NCBI RefSeq assembly: GCF_012489685.1
Contig: NC_080046.1
Location: 43,301,176 to 43,365,175 of the forward strand
Direction: 5' to 3'
DNA length: 64,000 bases
From: Lotus japonicus
Taxonomy: Eukaryota > Streptophyta > Magnoliopsida > Fabales > Fabaceae
Part shown: positions 31,875 to 43,762 of the stretch, one piece after another
How the letters are laid out: each line of letters opens with the position of its first letter
Numbering within the stretch: the stretch's first letter is position 1
Position numbers and translations under genes: made by a program
The notes under the pieces: model-generated
What the model saw: the letters and a program-made list of their open reading frames with translations, nothing else
The model's database searches: none
What the model was told of the DNA's origin: nothing

Positions 31875-32814
31875 CCTATGAATCTTTATGTTTATAGTTA
31901 GTATGCAATTCTACTTTGTCCCATCTTTATTTTAATCATGTAGGATTTCATGTTTTTTTATTATGTGTTCACATTATATTTATAATAAGTTACTGTTGTT
32001 ATATTATATGATGCTTTAAGAGCATATCATATTTGAGAAGTATAGGTACAGTAGCATGAATGCCATGATGACACTCTTGTAGTCAATTTATGTTATTAGC
32101 ATCTCTTTTTGTGAAAATTGTCGTTCTTCATTTTGGAGTGTTCTTTGACAAGCTCGTAGGCTTGTAGCTATTGCTTCACTCATATGTGAACTTTTATTTT
32201 AGTTCTTATTTGCAGGAGTCATGACATAATTGGCTTATTTGCTGAAGTCAAATATTAGAGAGACTTTTGGAATGGAAGATTCAGAATGGGGTGTTTTGTT
32301 GTCATGCTGATATGTTGTGTAATCTTGGCCTCTTATGGGTGATTGGTGGGGGTGGGATGGTTTTAATGGGTCACGAATAGGGATTTCATAGTGTTTGGCT
32401 TTGTTCTAAGTACAGGTAGGGAACGAGTGGTTTGACAGTGGGTGAATGGTAGCTCACATGACAGAGTTTTGTTTCCATGATTGAATCTTTTCTAAATAAA
32501 TCATTTTTTTGCTGTAAAAAAATAAATTGACTTGTTTAAACTTTCATTGTGGTAGCTTGGAGATGGAAGTAATGTCACTGTCATCACCGGTAATAGGAGC
32601 TTCAATGATGACCTTTATAATAAGGGTAATATTGAAAAGAAAATAATTAAAACCCATTCCATTCCGTGTACTATCCAAACAATAGAGTGGAAAAATTATT
32701 CCACTCCATCATAAAGTGTCCAAACAATGGTAAGGATTTTCATTCCGTTCCATCAAATTCCATTATGTTTCATTTCGTTCCGCTCCATTATGTACCGTCA
32801 ATCCAAACGAAGCC

Positions 32815-34077
32815 TAAAGACAAAAACTACTGTACAACAAAGCCCAACTCTATTGACCAAGAAAATAATAGGAGCCCAACTCAATAGTTAAAGTAAACCT
32901 GGTGTGCTTGTAGTGATCCATCCAAAGTGAGAAAATGAATTAGATAAAAAGGATTACAAAGCGGTGGGGCGAAGGGGAGGTGGTGGTTGTGGAGGCTGGG
33001 TGGTAGGAGGAAGATGAAGAGGAGAAGTACTAAAAGTAATTAAAAAAAAAAGTTCAAAAGTGATGTAAAAAGTCAACGTGGATTGAACATATAAACAACA
33101 TGACATCATTTATCCTCATTTGAATAAAAAAATTTGTCAATAACCAAAAGTCGTACACAAATTTATCAAGGACCTAAAACATATTTAACCGTAAATGAAA
33201 CTCATTTCCTCAGTTAGTATAAAAACTAAATGAAAAGAGATAAGGGAAAGAGAAAGATCACTCAACTGCTTATAATATTAAAACAGCAAGAATTATAAGA
33301 CATCATTAACAGATGTGTCTCCCTCTCCAATTTTGCCATTATTTTTATTCCAATCTCACTCCGTCAAATCACTCACTTGTCCCCTTTCCATTATTTTTTA
33401 TTATTTTATTCCTTGTCAATCCATCTTCTCTCTCCCACTAACTCCTCTTCTTTGTTTTCTCTCTCCCACTATCCTTCACCATTAATCCGACCTGTTCTCC
33501 TATTTCATTCTCTCATTTCAGAAATTTCTTTTTTTGTAACCTTAGACAACCTTCCCATTAATATCATAAAACTCAAAACAACTTTTTCCTCCTTTCGAAT
33601 TGAACTGCGGCTCTCAATGGATTTCTCTCTATCTCATTGTTTTGATTTTATACCTAGATGGTTTGTATCTATTTTCTTTCAATTTAACTTGTCCCCGTCA
33701 TTACCCAATAATAGTCGCTATTGCCCAATTAGTTAAAATCTCTAATTCTATTTACGATTTCATAAAATCCATAATGGATTTCCCTCCATCCCATTGTTTT
33801 GATTTTATCTCATAATGTTTGTATCCATTTTCTTTCAATTTAATCTGCCCCCCACATTGTCCACATGTGTTCATTCCCACTAACAATCCCTATTGCCCAA
33901 TTATTTAAAATCCCTAATTCTATTTACAATTTCATCAACCCTGATTAAATTCAAGGGTTTTAACATCTGAATAATTCTATATAGGTCTCTCATTAGTTCT
34001 CATCATTCTCATCTAATCATCAATCCTCTTGTTATCCCTGCTTCCCTTCCCTGATCCTTACTCTGCGATCTTTTGCC
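32815..34077. other. Intergenic region with a 157-bp tandem duplication
   Basis: A block beginning AATGGATTTC(T/C)CTC occurs at 33616 and 33773, 157 bp apart, both containing GATTTTAT, TTTCTTTCAATTTAA and CTAATTCTATTTAC(G/A)ATTTCAT. It lies just upstream of the RPA-like gene and may include its promoter or the start of the Helitron-like region. No gene is seen in the rest. Confidence 0.6.
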
Positions 34078-34567
34078 ATGGCTTCCAAAGTGGATGATGT
34101 CTCAACGATTGACCCTTCCAAAGATACTTGGACTATTGTTGTGAAAGTTGTTCGACTGTGGATAAGCCCTAGCTTCTCGTGGTCGAAAATTCCTACCTCG
34201 ATGGAGTTGGTTCTGATGGATGCAAAGCTCTGTTGTTTCCCATGTGTTTCTCCTTTATTCATTTCTTTTTTGGGCTATACGTTTTAATTGTTTGTTTATT
34301 CTTATGAAAGGTTGCTAAATTCATGCTTATGTAAGGAGGTCTTAGGTCTATAGGTTTCAGCCACAGTTTATTAAGGGTCGTGTGTACTAAATTTCATTCT
34401 TTGGAGTTTGTGAAAGCGGTGGTCAGTTCAGAACAACTTCCCATCCCTATAAGGTGAATTTCGAGTTACATACTTCTGTAAGGGTTATGGAAAACACATC
34501 CATAACCAACAGATCATACTCCTTCATGCCTTTGTCTGATATCATGTTCAAGGAACTAGACACCTGA
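34078..34567 (+). pseudogene. RPA70/DUF223-like gene fragment (Helitron-associated)
   Basis: The first exon begins MASKVDDVSTIDPSKDTW and contains VKVVRLWISPSFS and SMELVLMDAKL, the first strands of the N-terminal OB fold of replication protein A large subunit as found in Helitron-linked and DUF223 proteins. The next block, at 34413-34567 in another frame after a probable intron, reads GGQFRTTSHPYKVNFELHTS and SFMPLSDIMFKEL, the following part of the same fold. The gene ends 13 bp before a mariner element inserted at 34581 and does not visibly resume after 37990. RPA binds single-stranded DNA; plant Helitrons often carry such a gene beside the Rep/helicase. Confidence 0.75.
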
Positions 34568-34926
34568 TATCTAATAGGTACTCCCTCCATTCCAAAATGT
34601 AGGTAGTTTTAGAATTTCTACTATATTCCGAAATGTAAGTTCTTTATAAATTCAAAGCATTTTTTCTCATATTTTTCCTTATATACCCTTAATAAAATTT
34701 TCTGCCACATTTTCCTAGTTGATTTTCTCTCTTTCTATTGTATTAATTGAGGCACAAGTCCCCCACTATTAGAAAATTCATATGTGTATAAAAATCCCAC
34801 TAATTGAAGGCACAAGTCCCCCACTCTCCCACGGTATTTTGTTATAGAGAAGGACCTTGTACATTATATATCCACTGCTGTTAGTTTGCATGTTCATTTT
34901 AGATTTACACACTCTCTCATTATAAA

Positions 34927-35148
34927 ATGGTTTTAGAGCACAAATATGGTATGAAGGTTAAAAAAAAGGAGGACGAAAACTCATTTGAAGAGAGGGTTGA
35001 AGACTCATTTGAAGAAATAAATTATGAAGAAAAGAAAGAAGAGGTGAAGAATGATTTTAGTGATGTTCCAGTTATTGAAAGGTCTTTTGAAGATAAGAAA
35101 ACAATTGAGGATATGGTGAAGATTTTTATTCCTAAATTTTTTATGTAG
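34927..35148 (+). CDS. Short charged ORF inside the mariner element, opposite strand
   Basis: A 73-residue frame starting MVLEHKYGMKVKKKEDENSF, very rich in Glu and Lys with Phe-Glu-Glu repeats. It lies between the left TIR and the 3' end of the transposase on the opposite strand. Preceding sequence includes two copies of GGCACAAGTCCCCCACT (34753 and about 34811). No family is recognised; chance or a captured fragment is as likely as a real product. Confidence 0.25.
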   Translation: MVLEHKYGMKVKKKEDENSFEERVEDSFEEINYEEKKEEVKNDFSDVPVIERSFEDKKTIEDMVKIFIPKFFM

Positions 35149-35612
35149 GAGCTTTGTAGGAGCTCCTACATCAGTTTTACTAACAACCAGCAAGCAAGAC
35201 TACACGTGAGGGGATGGTGCTGTTTTGGAGAAAATGGGTGAAATGAATCTATAATTTATCATTAGATTATGTATTAGAGTTGTTCCAATTCAACCTGCAA
35301 GTTTTTGGAGCTCGACCTGCAAGTCTTAAGATCAATTTTGTCATCAATTTAAGAGTTGTTCCAATAGATTTCGGCATTTTTTTAAGGTTCATATCTAGCA
35401 TATTGTTGAAATATTGAAGGCCTTGTGTTAAAATAGACTGTGTTAATTTAAGATAAGAAAAGAAGAAATTTTAACTTGTAAATGCAATTACTTAACTTTT
35501 CCATATACCCAAGCAAATATGCTACTTAATTTTATAATTCACTTTCATAGATGGAACAATAATGGGAAAAAAACTACAATGGCATAATTGGAAACTTAGA
35601 ATAAATTTAGCT

Positions 35613-37490
35613 TCAAAAATGGAGAACTTCTTGCACTAATGTAGGCTCACACTTGATTTGCACGGGAAGTTGCCATTTTCCTTCCAACATTATTTTGCCA
35701 ATATGTGGAATCTTGTATCTGTGACATCCTTTTGCTTTCATGATTTCTACCATGCACAACTGTAATGTTAAAAATATACGGTTTGACTTCACATATGAAA
35801 AGGCTTCAAATGATCTCTCAACAGCACTAACAAGTTCATCGACATCTTTAGGTGACTCTTTGTATTGTAAAGATTGAATGGCACTGAAAAATCCAAGATC
35901 AAGAACATTCAAATCTGGAGAATTTGGCTGTTGACACATTAAACCAATATCAAATCCATCCTTTGCAGCAGCTTCACATAAGCTTTCATCATTCAAATCA
36001 ATGTGTGTTCGTGCATTGTCTTGTTGAATGAATATTGGACGCCTTATATCATCTCTTGGTGATTTTCATTGATAGCATGCAATACTTTATCTATATAATA
36101 TGATCTCACCACTTCTCTATTAACCGATGTCATCGATTTTGTCTCTAATGTTTCTGCTACTCGATTAGCACTTGTCCTTTTAGCATGCTCTTTTGTAACA
36201 AAAGGGAAAACACCAATTTTTTCACTAAAGATTTCATTTCCCTGTGCATCAAATCTCGGGCGAGCTTGAGCAACTAAAAACATGATTTTTGTGATAAATT
36301 TTTTGCTTTTGCAACTACGAATCGAATCGTCTTCACTTGCAGCAAATAGTAATTCTCAGTTTTCTTTGTCGAGTAAAACCCCTTCTCATCAATGTGAACT
36401 ATAATGCATCCCCACAAAAGTTGGATCATGTGAAATGGTGGTATTATCAAGCATTGATATGCAAAACTTTAACCTTGCACTTTTATTTTCTTCTTTTAGC
36501 AAAGGCTTAACAGGATATGAGTGCTTTCGTATAGCTCCTTCCTTAAAATTCCTAAACAATGTAGTCTTGCTCACCGTCAAAGCATGAGATAAAGATGCAA
36601 GAGTGGTTCGTTGATGCAAAGGAATATCACGAATTTGAGCAAAATCAATCTGAATTATTTTCCGACCAGCATTTGACAACTTATGAGATACATCACCACA
36701 ATCTTTTGCTCATTTCCAAATACGTTGAACAACGTATATAGGAATTGACAATTGTGATGCCACATCTTTTGTTGCCTCTTCAGTTAATTTTCCGTTAACA
36801 CTCTTCTTCAATAGCATATCATACACAACTCTTCGTTGATCATTAGTCATACGTTTTCTCCTTAACATCCCACTGCTTTGTGCTTGTGGTACTTGAGTGT
36901 TAGAACCATTATCATCAATATGTTCTCCTAATAAAAGAAAATACATAAGTTTTGATAAACAAATGTCCAGATATAGTAAATACTCGTTATTACAAATGTC
37001 TAATTTTATAAAACTAAAACTATATCTATAAAGTATAAAAGGAAATGGTATAGACAAAGTGTTTACAATTGGAAACGTGTGTGCAGTCTCACTCACGGGT
37101 TGTATTTGAAGTATAAAAATAAATATTGTACTCAAGGCAAAAGCACCACTTCTATATGATGAGTATAGAACAAATTGAATTTAAAAAAAAAATTATATCA
37201 CAGAATAAATTTTCCTTACCATAATTTGAGCTTGGCTTAGTTGACTCTTGTAATCCTAATTCCACTTGTATGTCACATTCTAGATCATTACTTTCATGTT
37301 GCTGCTAATCTTCTAAAAGTAATTCCTCCACTTGCACTTCATCTTCCAAAAGTTGCTCTGAAGCATCAACATTTAGATCTAGCATGTAAGATTTTCCTTC
37401 ATTACATATGCTAGAATCTCTTAAATTAACATTCAAGTCAATTTTAACTGAAGACATTTCATGATTTTGTTGTTGGCATAAACAGAACAT
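35613..37490 (-). pseudogene. Plant mariner transposase (DD39D), broken
   Basis: Read on the minus strand in pieces. 37490-37305 is an acidic N-terminus containing KIDLNVNL and YMLDLNVD. 37135-36710 carries the first helix-turn-helix part (MTNDQRRVVYDMLL to VVQRIWK), probably after an intron. 36679-36389 holds the second (TLASLSHALTVSKTTLFRNF) and the first catalytic Asp in HIDEKGFYSTK. 36283-36044 is the middle of the domain. Around 36035-35880 the second Asp lies in QQDNARTH and the third in NVLDLGFF, with 39 residues between them, the plant mariner signature. At least one stop and one frameshift separate the pieces. Confidence 0.88.
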
Positions 37491-37992
37491 TTATAAGCAA
37501 TTTTTAGAGGGAGTTCAAAACTCAAAAACTTAAGTTAAGTGGGAAAATTTAAAATTTTACTCCAACTTTTGGCAACTTTTGGAGGTTGTAAGTACAAAAA
37601 AAATTCATAGGCAAAAAAATCTTGCGGTGAAAGATTCATGGGTGATAAAATTTCAAGGCAAAATTGATGAAATTGCAACAATTACTCCCATTAATTCTGG
37701 CGGTGAAGCATTATATGAGATTATGGGTGAGCATACATTAGAATTGATACCATTAAGGCTTTAACAAAAACTGTTGGAATCTATATGCGTTCTCCATTAA
37801 TTGTTGATTGGAAAGAGAAATTTACATTCAATATAAAATTATTATAGTGTGTGTCGGTTTGCATTTAATTTTGGAAAATTATAAAAAATAAAATGATAAA
37901 TAGGATATTTCAGTCTAACATTTTATCAAATGATCACTCCTTAAACAATGTGCATCTTCTAAAACTACCTACGTTTTGGAACGGAGGGAGTA

Positions 37993-38530
37993 AAATTTAG
38001 TACTTCAAACGTTTGAATTTTAAACACATTTTTAGTGTGATTTGTCTGATTTCTGAAATATTTAATGCATTCAGATGTTATTGGCGTCAGGAGACATGAC
38101 CAACGCTGTCATGGTTTCCAACTAAACATTGTTGTGCTTCTTTTCACGTATCCTTTCATCTTCCAGTGAAAAACTCCAAATTAATGGTGGTGGTTAGAAA
38201 TTATTCCTACGTTTAATATTAAAAACGTTTTGAATCCCTACATGGTTTCGTATTTATCTTTTTGCTTGGGTAATAGTAACAGACTCCAATACAATCAATT
38301 TCTGAGACCTTAAATAATCTTCCTTTCTATCACAAGTAATCTTGGTATCCTAAAATCTTCTGGAAACTATATCTAGCGTGTTTTATGAGGTTTTCCAAAA
38401 AATTTCTAATCATTACCCTTTTTTACCCTCATTACTCTTCAAACTACTCCACTTTTTTCATTTACCCAAATCCTTTGCACGTGTGTGCCCCTGAGTTTGC
38501 ATGTTAACCCAAAGAAACCCTACTATTTCT
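37993..38530. other. Non-coding stretch between mariner element and B3-like fragment
   Basis: AT-rich sequence of the interrupted region. Expected further RPA-like exons are not recognisable here. Confidence 0.5.
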
Positions 38531-38621
38531 TATGTTTGTTTATCATTTGGATTTGTCTGCAGAAATCCCTTATCTTCTAGTCTTCCCCACTTCTTCCTTC
38601 CCTTCCAACTCAAGGTCCTCT

Positions 38622-39470
38622 ATGGCTAATCCCCAAGATCATCCATTGTTATTCTACCAATATTACCTTCAAGTTCTCAGCCACGATTGTGAGGTAAGAA
38701 ATTTGTTTTTTTTTCTTTCTATTTACTTCTTCTGGATCCTTAAACCCGGATCTGATCTTTCTTCAGTTCAGCTTGAACCGCAGTATTTTGTCCCTTTGTT
38801 AGAGATTTCAAAGGGCAGTTGAAGGAGAACTGGACTTTGATTGACGCTGGTGGAAACACACACGTGGTTAAGTTCAACATGAATGAAGATCACCCTAGGA
38901 GGACTCAGGGTTGGATGCAATTGCGGGAGTTTAACAATTTGAGATTAATGTGCACTTTTTGGCTCCACTTACTTGAAGATTCGATTTTCCACACCTTTAT
39001 TACTGGCAAGGATATGAAATAAATTACTATTTCAGGTGCTCCTCCTCAAGTTGATGATCACGTGCATGATGATAATCTTGATTTTCATCTACTAGAACTC
39101 CCAAATTCAGGTACTATACATGACTTTGAAGGTGAACCCTCTAATTTCCCTCACCCTAAACGAGATCCAGCTCCAAAGGTTATTCCAATTCCTATTGTTC
39201 CTGATGTTGTCCATGAATTTCAAGTTATGGTAGTTGAGGGTGAAGATGAGGGTTTGGAAGATGTCACTATGCAGCCTGTTCAATTGGAGGGTATTCATGG
39301 TCAGGATTTTGATTATGAAAGTGTTTTTACCTGCACCCTTACCACTTACCATGAAACCCATAGTCAGCTTGTATCCAATGTTCATTCACCCTCATTACTG
39401 TTATTTTTTCATGTCTCTCTCAATTTATCTATTTGTTTGTGGTTAATTATTTTATTTATTATTTGATTTA
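38622..39470 (+). pseudogene. B3-like DNA-binding domain fragment
   Basis: The short exon MANPQDHPLLFYQYYLQVLS ends at a GTAAGA donor (about 38694); an acceptor near 38765 leads to a segment whose frame shifts near 38810. The best-preserved part, KENWTLIDAGGNTHVVKFN then GWMQLREFNNLRLMCTFWL (38819-39022), has the W-x-L, GW and Phe pattern of plant B3 domains. A TAA at 39020-39022 is followed by an open acidic stretch to 39466. B3 domains bind DNA in plant transcription factors. Its position between the RPA-like gene and the Helitron N-terminal domain suggests capture by, or close association with, the Helitron. The family call rests on pattern only. Confidence 0.45.
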
Positions 39471-39689
39471 AACTCAGCATGTTCCATCCTGGGTTGCTCA
39501 TTATCTTAGAGAGGCTGGTGCGAATAGCTGGATTTTTGTTAGTGTAGTTCAAATGGAACTGGGCAAGAACTTGATATTTCTTTAGTGAAGATCTTAAACA
39601 AATGATTGACAAGAATAATGTGCTAGCAACATCTTTATGCGTGTTCGAGACTACTTGAATTCTAATGAAACAACACAACTATCTATCTG

Positions 39690-42120
39690 TTTTTTTAGGG
39701 TCAAGGGAAAAGATCCTAGAACGTATAACATGCCGATGAGGTTGCATCTTTGATTATAGGTGACATCAATAACATGTAGTTTGGAAGAGATGCCATGGTT
39801 AAAATGAACGATGGGTTTCTTACAAATATTCACAAAACTCATACTGCTTTCATCCATTTGTAGTACCCCCCCCCCCCCCTTCTATTTCCTTACTTAGAAG
39901 ATGACTTTTGTGAAGATATATGTATTAGTGACCTCTTTAAGAACATGGGAAGCTACAAAAGGTTGAAAGTTTCGTTGTGGCAATTTATTTCCTTTCATCT
40001 TCAGGAGAGATATCAAGAGTTCAAAAATATTGTTTATGCTAAGTGGTTGTTCCAACGGTTTGTTGTTGGCACGTATACAATGATTGAAGCTAACAGATTG
40101 TCTTACATTCGGCACAATCAGAATTTGATTTGAGCAAATTATTAAATGGGGTAGCAGCAGCTTTTGATAATGGGGAGACAGGCCCATCTTCTGCTGAATT
40201 ATCTTGTCCCCATCTTTTACTGGAGGTCGGTGCTACATGTTCAACAATTGCTAAGACGCAATGTCTATTTGCAAGAAAATTGGGTTCCCTGATCTTTTTA
40301 TAACAACAACTTGCAGTTCTCAATAGGAAGAGATTTAAAGGTTTGTACGTCTTAGGAATCTTAAAGCATAAGATAGACTTGACATTGTCGTTCGAGTTTT
40401 CAAGATGAAGCTTGATAATTTAAGGAAATGGACAATATTTGGTGTTGTTGATGCATGTATATTATTTTTGCCCTTGTTGCGTTTTTTACTTTTAAATTTT
40501 TTTAATTAATTTTCAGGTTGACATAGATATTAATGTGATTTTTTATATTAATGTGGTTTTTTTATTTATTGGTTATCAAGTATGTACACAATAGAGTTTC
40601 AAAAACTATGACTGTCTCATGCCCACATTCTTTTGTGGTTGAAACCCCAACATAAATCGAATTCGGGAGATGATATTGACAAATTCTTATCAACTAAGCT
40701 TCCTAGTCCCCAATTATATCCAAAACTCTACAAGGCAGTTTCCTCCTTTATGATTCAGGGGCCATAAGGTATTATCGATCCTAATTCGGTTTGCATGGTT
40801 GAAGGTAAATGTTCTAAACATTTTCCAAAAAGATTACCATAAATGTATTACTGTGGAAAACGGGAATTACTGTTGTGAAAAAGGAGTTCCTGTTGATAAT
40901 GGATTTGACGTTCCTTTTAATCTCCGACTCCTAATCCGATATCAAGGGTCATATTAATGTGGAGTACTGCAAGAAATCAAATGCAATCAAGTATTGTTTA
41001 AATATATCAACAAAGGTTCGGATAGAGTGAATGTTGAAATATCAAAGGATGGCAAAGGAATTGTAAACTCCCAAAATCAAGATGAAATCAAGTAGTACTA
41101 TGATTGCAGGTTCTTAATTTCTTATTTATTCAATTATTAATATTTTTAACCATTATTAGATTTTAATGACATGTTGTATTAACTACGAAGCAGGTATTTA
41201 ACTTCATGTGAGGTTGTGTGGAGGACTTTTAAATTTGATATTCATGACAGATGGTCTCCCTTATTGCGATTACCATTTCATATTCCTAATCAGCAATGTG
41301 TTCTCTTTAACAATAATGATGACTTGGAAGATGTAGTTGAAAAGAGCTCAATTAAGGATACTCAATTCTTAGCATGGATGAAAGCTAATAGGTTATATCC
41401 AGAAGGACGGAATTTGATTTATGTTGAATACTCATCTAAGTTTGAAAAATCATTCATATTTTGAACAAAGGGTATTCCTTGCCCCAACACTAGACAATGT
41501 AGAAGAAGTCAATAACTTCATGTTATCAATGACTCCTAGGAATGAGAGAGAGTATTTAAGCCATGATACTCCATGTAGATCTGATGAAGATTCTGAAATG
41601 GATGCAAAATAACTCACATCTGAATTCTTGAATGAAGTTAAGTGCTCTGAAATCCCAAATCACATGATTGTTTTAAAAGTTGGGGTTCCTATCATGCTCA
41701 TTCGTAATTTAGATTAGTCAGGCGGATTGTGTAATGGCACTCGATTGACAGTAACTGCTTTGACTCAATACATTATTGTTGTGTCTGTTCTATTAGGAAC
41801 AAAATCGGGGGGGGGGGGGCAGTTTATATCCCTAGAATGAGTTTAACTCCTTCTAATTCTTATCTTCCATTCAAATTTTAACAATGGCAGTTTCCTATAA
41901 CTTTGTGCTTCGCCATGACTATAAATAAAAGTCAAGTTCAATCTTTATCTCATGTTGGTTTATATCTACTGAGACCTGTGTTCACACACGACCAGCTCTA
42001 TATTGCTATATCAAAGGTTAAATCTAGAAAATGATTGAAGATTCTCATTATTGATGACAAAGGCGTAGTTTCAAATTGCACATGAAATGTTTTGTACGAA
42101 GAAGTTTTCAACAACATATG
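39690..42120 (+). pseudogene. Helitron Rep/PIF1-helicase (RepHel), heavily decayed
   Basis: In order: VKGKDPRTYNMP and ISDLFKN/WQFISFHLQER...FVVGTYTMIEANRLSYIRHNQ (Helitron_like_N, 39695-40135); fragments matching the Rep region, FKMKLDNL and VEGKCSKHFPKR (40380-40860); the two-Tyr Rep motif region K-Y-L-F-K-Y-I-N-K-G at about 40989-41020; and the PIF1-type helicase, WRTFKFDIHDRW, RLPFHIPNQQCVLF, then IPNHMIVLKVGVPIMLIRN, CNGTRLTVTAL and [25 protein letters not shown] (41216-42060). A clean GT-AG intron of 84 bp lies at 41110-41193. Many stops and frameshifts, plus a C run near 39867 and a G run near 41806, rule out function. RepHel drives rolling-circle Helitron transposition. Confidence 0.9.
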
Positions 42121-43762
42121 ACTGGTTAGTTTGAATTTTTCTTTAATCGATAGTGATTTATAAATTTAATGCTATTGCTCTTATATAACATTCAAATTTG
42201 GGGTGCAGAGTGTTTATTATATAAAGATAATTGTTGTCGAAGTCATGAAATATCTTCTTATATAAGGTGAGATTTAACTTATCTGTTACAAATAAGAATT
42301 ATGTTATTATATAAAATCTTTCCACTCCTTAACGCATTGTATTTATTTTTGCAGGTATCATATTGGATATTGGATTTACATTTATGTATCAATGTTGGCA
42401 AGAAAAATTATGTTGTACCCCATAATGTTTTTTTTATATTTTGGGCTGTTAATTTGATTTCTCTTTGGATTCTCAATGTTTTATTTGATATGTTAGAGAG
42501 ATTTGGTTAAAATCATTGTTTCAATTGTATATAATTTTAATTTGCTCCTACCATATTCAGTTTTATTATTGGAATTGTTATAAATGTTGTTGTTTTTCCA
42601 TTTATAAACAGTGCATTTTGTAATGTATTCAATACTATATCTTTCTTCACTGTCCAGCGCACAGTGCACAACTAAAAATTCTAATTTTATTTGAAATGGT
42701 GACAATGTCACGTCCAACTCTCCTCTACCACTCAATGCCCTCACCAGAGCTCTATTCTTTGGCGGTGACTAAAACCAAATAGTACACAATCATAATATAA
42801 TAACCAAATAGTTTTCCAGCGAGAAATTAAAATGGAACAAACTAACCACATAGAGACTAATTTTGTCCTAAGAAAAACATTAAAACATTATACCATGAAT
42901 CAGCAATGAGCTAGGCCCATCTTTCCTTCAAATCAACATTATATCATAATGAAACTAAGAAATTAATAAGATAATCCAAAACAAAAGAGCATTGGTTTAT
43001 TCAACAAACCTTGTGTTAAAAAAAAAAACCGTTAAATCAACATTATATCATAATGAAACTAAAAAATTAATAAGATAATCTAAAACAAAAGAGCATTGGT
43101 TTATTCAACAAACCTTTAATAACAAGGACAACTTTACATTTAATTTGCTTCCCATTAGACATATATCTATGAACAATTGCCTGCAATCACAGTGGTCACC
43201 TTTGTGTCATTATAGCTAAATGTATGTTATATTTGGCACCATTGCCCATGAAATCTTCTTCAACCACTCGACATAACAGAAATTTTCCCAGCATTTTTTT
43301 TCTCCCTTCTTTTTCTTTAATTACCACATATGATTACATCTCATTTGCCATGATAATGATAGTAGTTAACAAATGCCAGAGCCAATTAAGATTTCTTTCT
43401 TCTTAACCAGCCCAAAGCATGACCCTTGATCATGAGAAATTCTCACATGAGCACAATGACTATAAACACAAATTACCATTAAAAGCATTTGAAAACATAA
43501 ATTGCCAATTTTGGTCATTTAATCGAGTGTCTAATTTCATCCCAAGTGAGAGTGTTAAGTAAGTTAGCCCCTAAAAGAAAGAAATACTCACGTGATCTCC
43601 GATAGCGATCTTTATTTCTATCCAATGTCACGATGCGTTTTTCATTCTTGCAGCGACTAATTTATCCGACACTTAAAACTTTTATGGGACGAAATTGAAC
43701 TTCACTCTTGTTAATAATAGTGATTGTGCTCAACCAAGAATTGGTCATAGATCAAACTCACT
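42121..43762. other. Intergenic region with a 104-bp direct duplication
   Basis: A block starting AAATCAACATTATATC at 42930 is repeated at 43034 with about three substitutions and runs about 85 bp (to TTCAACAAACCTT). The Helitron 3' end should lie in the first part, but no convincing hairpin plus CTRR terminus was found. The last few hundred bases are downstream sequence of the aspartic protease gene. Confidence 0.6.
43611..43616 (-). terminator. Candidate poly(A) signal of the aspartic protease gene
   Basis: AATAAA on the minus strand, about 150 nt after the stop codon at 43763-43765. Plant signals are loose, so this is only a candidate. Confidence 0.35.

Larger units (their letters stand above)
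28187..32814 (+). mobile_element. Second PIF/Harbinger element, about 4.6 kb
   Basis: Contains a transposase and a Myb/SANT-like ORF on the same strand, here with the transposase first. The right end CCAAACGAAGCC is followed by TAA (32815-32817). The left end near 28187, also after TAA, has a degenerate match (TTGGATTGATGG against TTGGATTGACGG). Both subterminal zones are rich in GGAATGG/CCATTCC words. The left boundary is approximate. The 28380-29258 stretch is its non-coding 5' part. Confidence 0.65.
34581..37990 (-). mobile_element. Plant mariner-like element, 3410 bp, TA TSD
   Basis: Left TIR CTCCCTCCATTCCAAAATGT at 34581 and its inverse at 37990 (CTCCCTCCGTTCCAAAACGT on the other strand) match over about 33 bp. 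The TSD is TA (34579-34580 and 37991-37992). The interior holds a minus-strand mariner transposase. It is full length but the transposase is broken. Its CTCCCTCC ends resemble those of the Stowaway-like MITE at 6168, the type of MITE such transposases are known to mobilise. Confidence 0.92.

Noticed and set aside
39867..39879. C run near 39867 and G run near 41806 as functional signals
   Set aside because: Both lie in the decayed Helitron gene; homopolymer slippage or base-calling error is the simpler explanation.
42640..42695. Possible Helitron 3' terminus (GCGCACAGTGC hairpin then CTAA)
   Set aside because: The hairpin loop would be a single base and there is no second copy to confirm the end.
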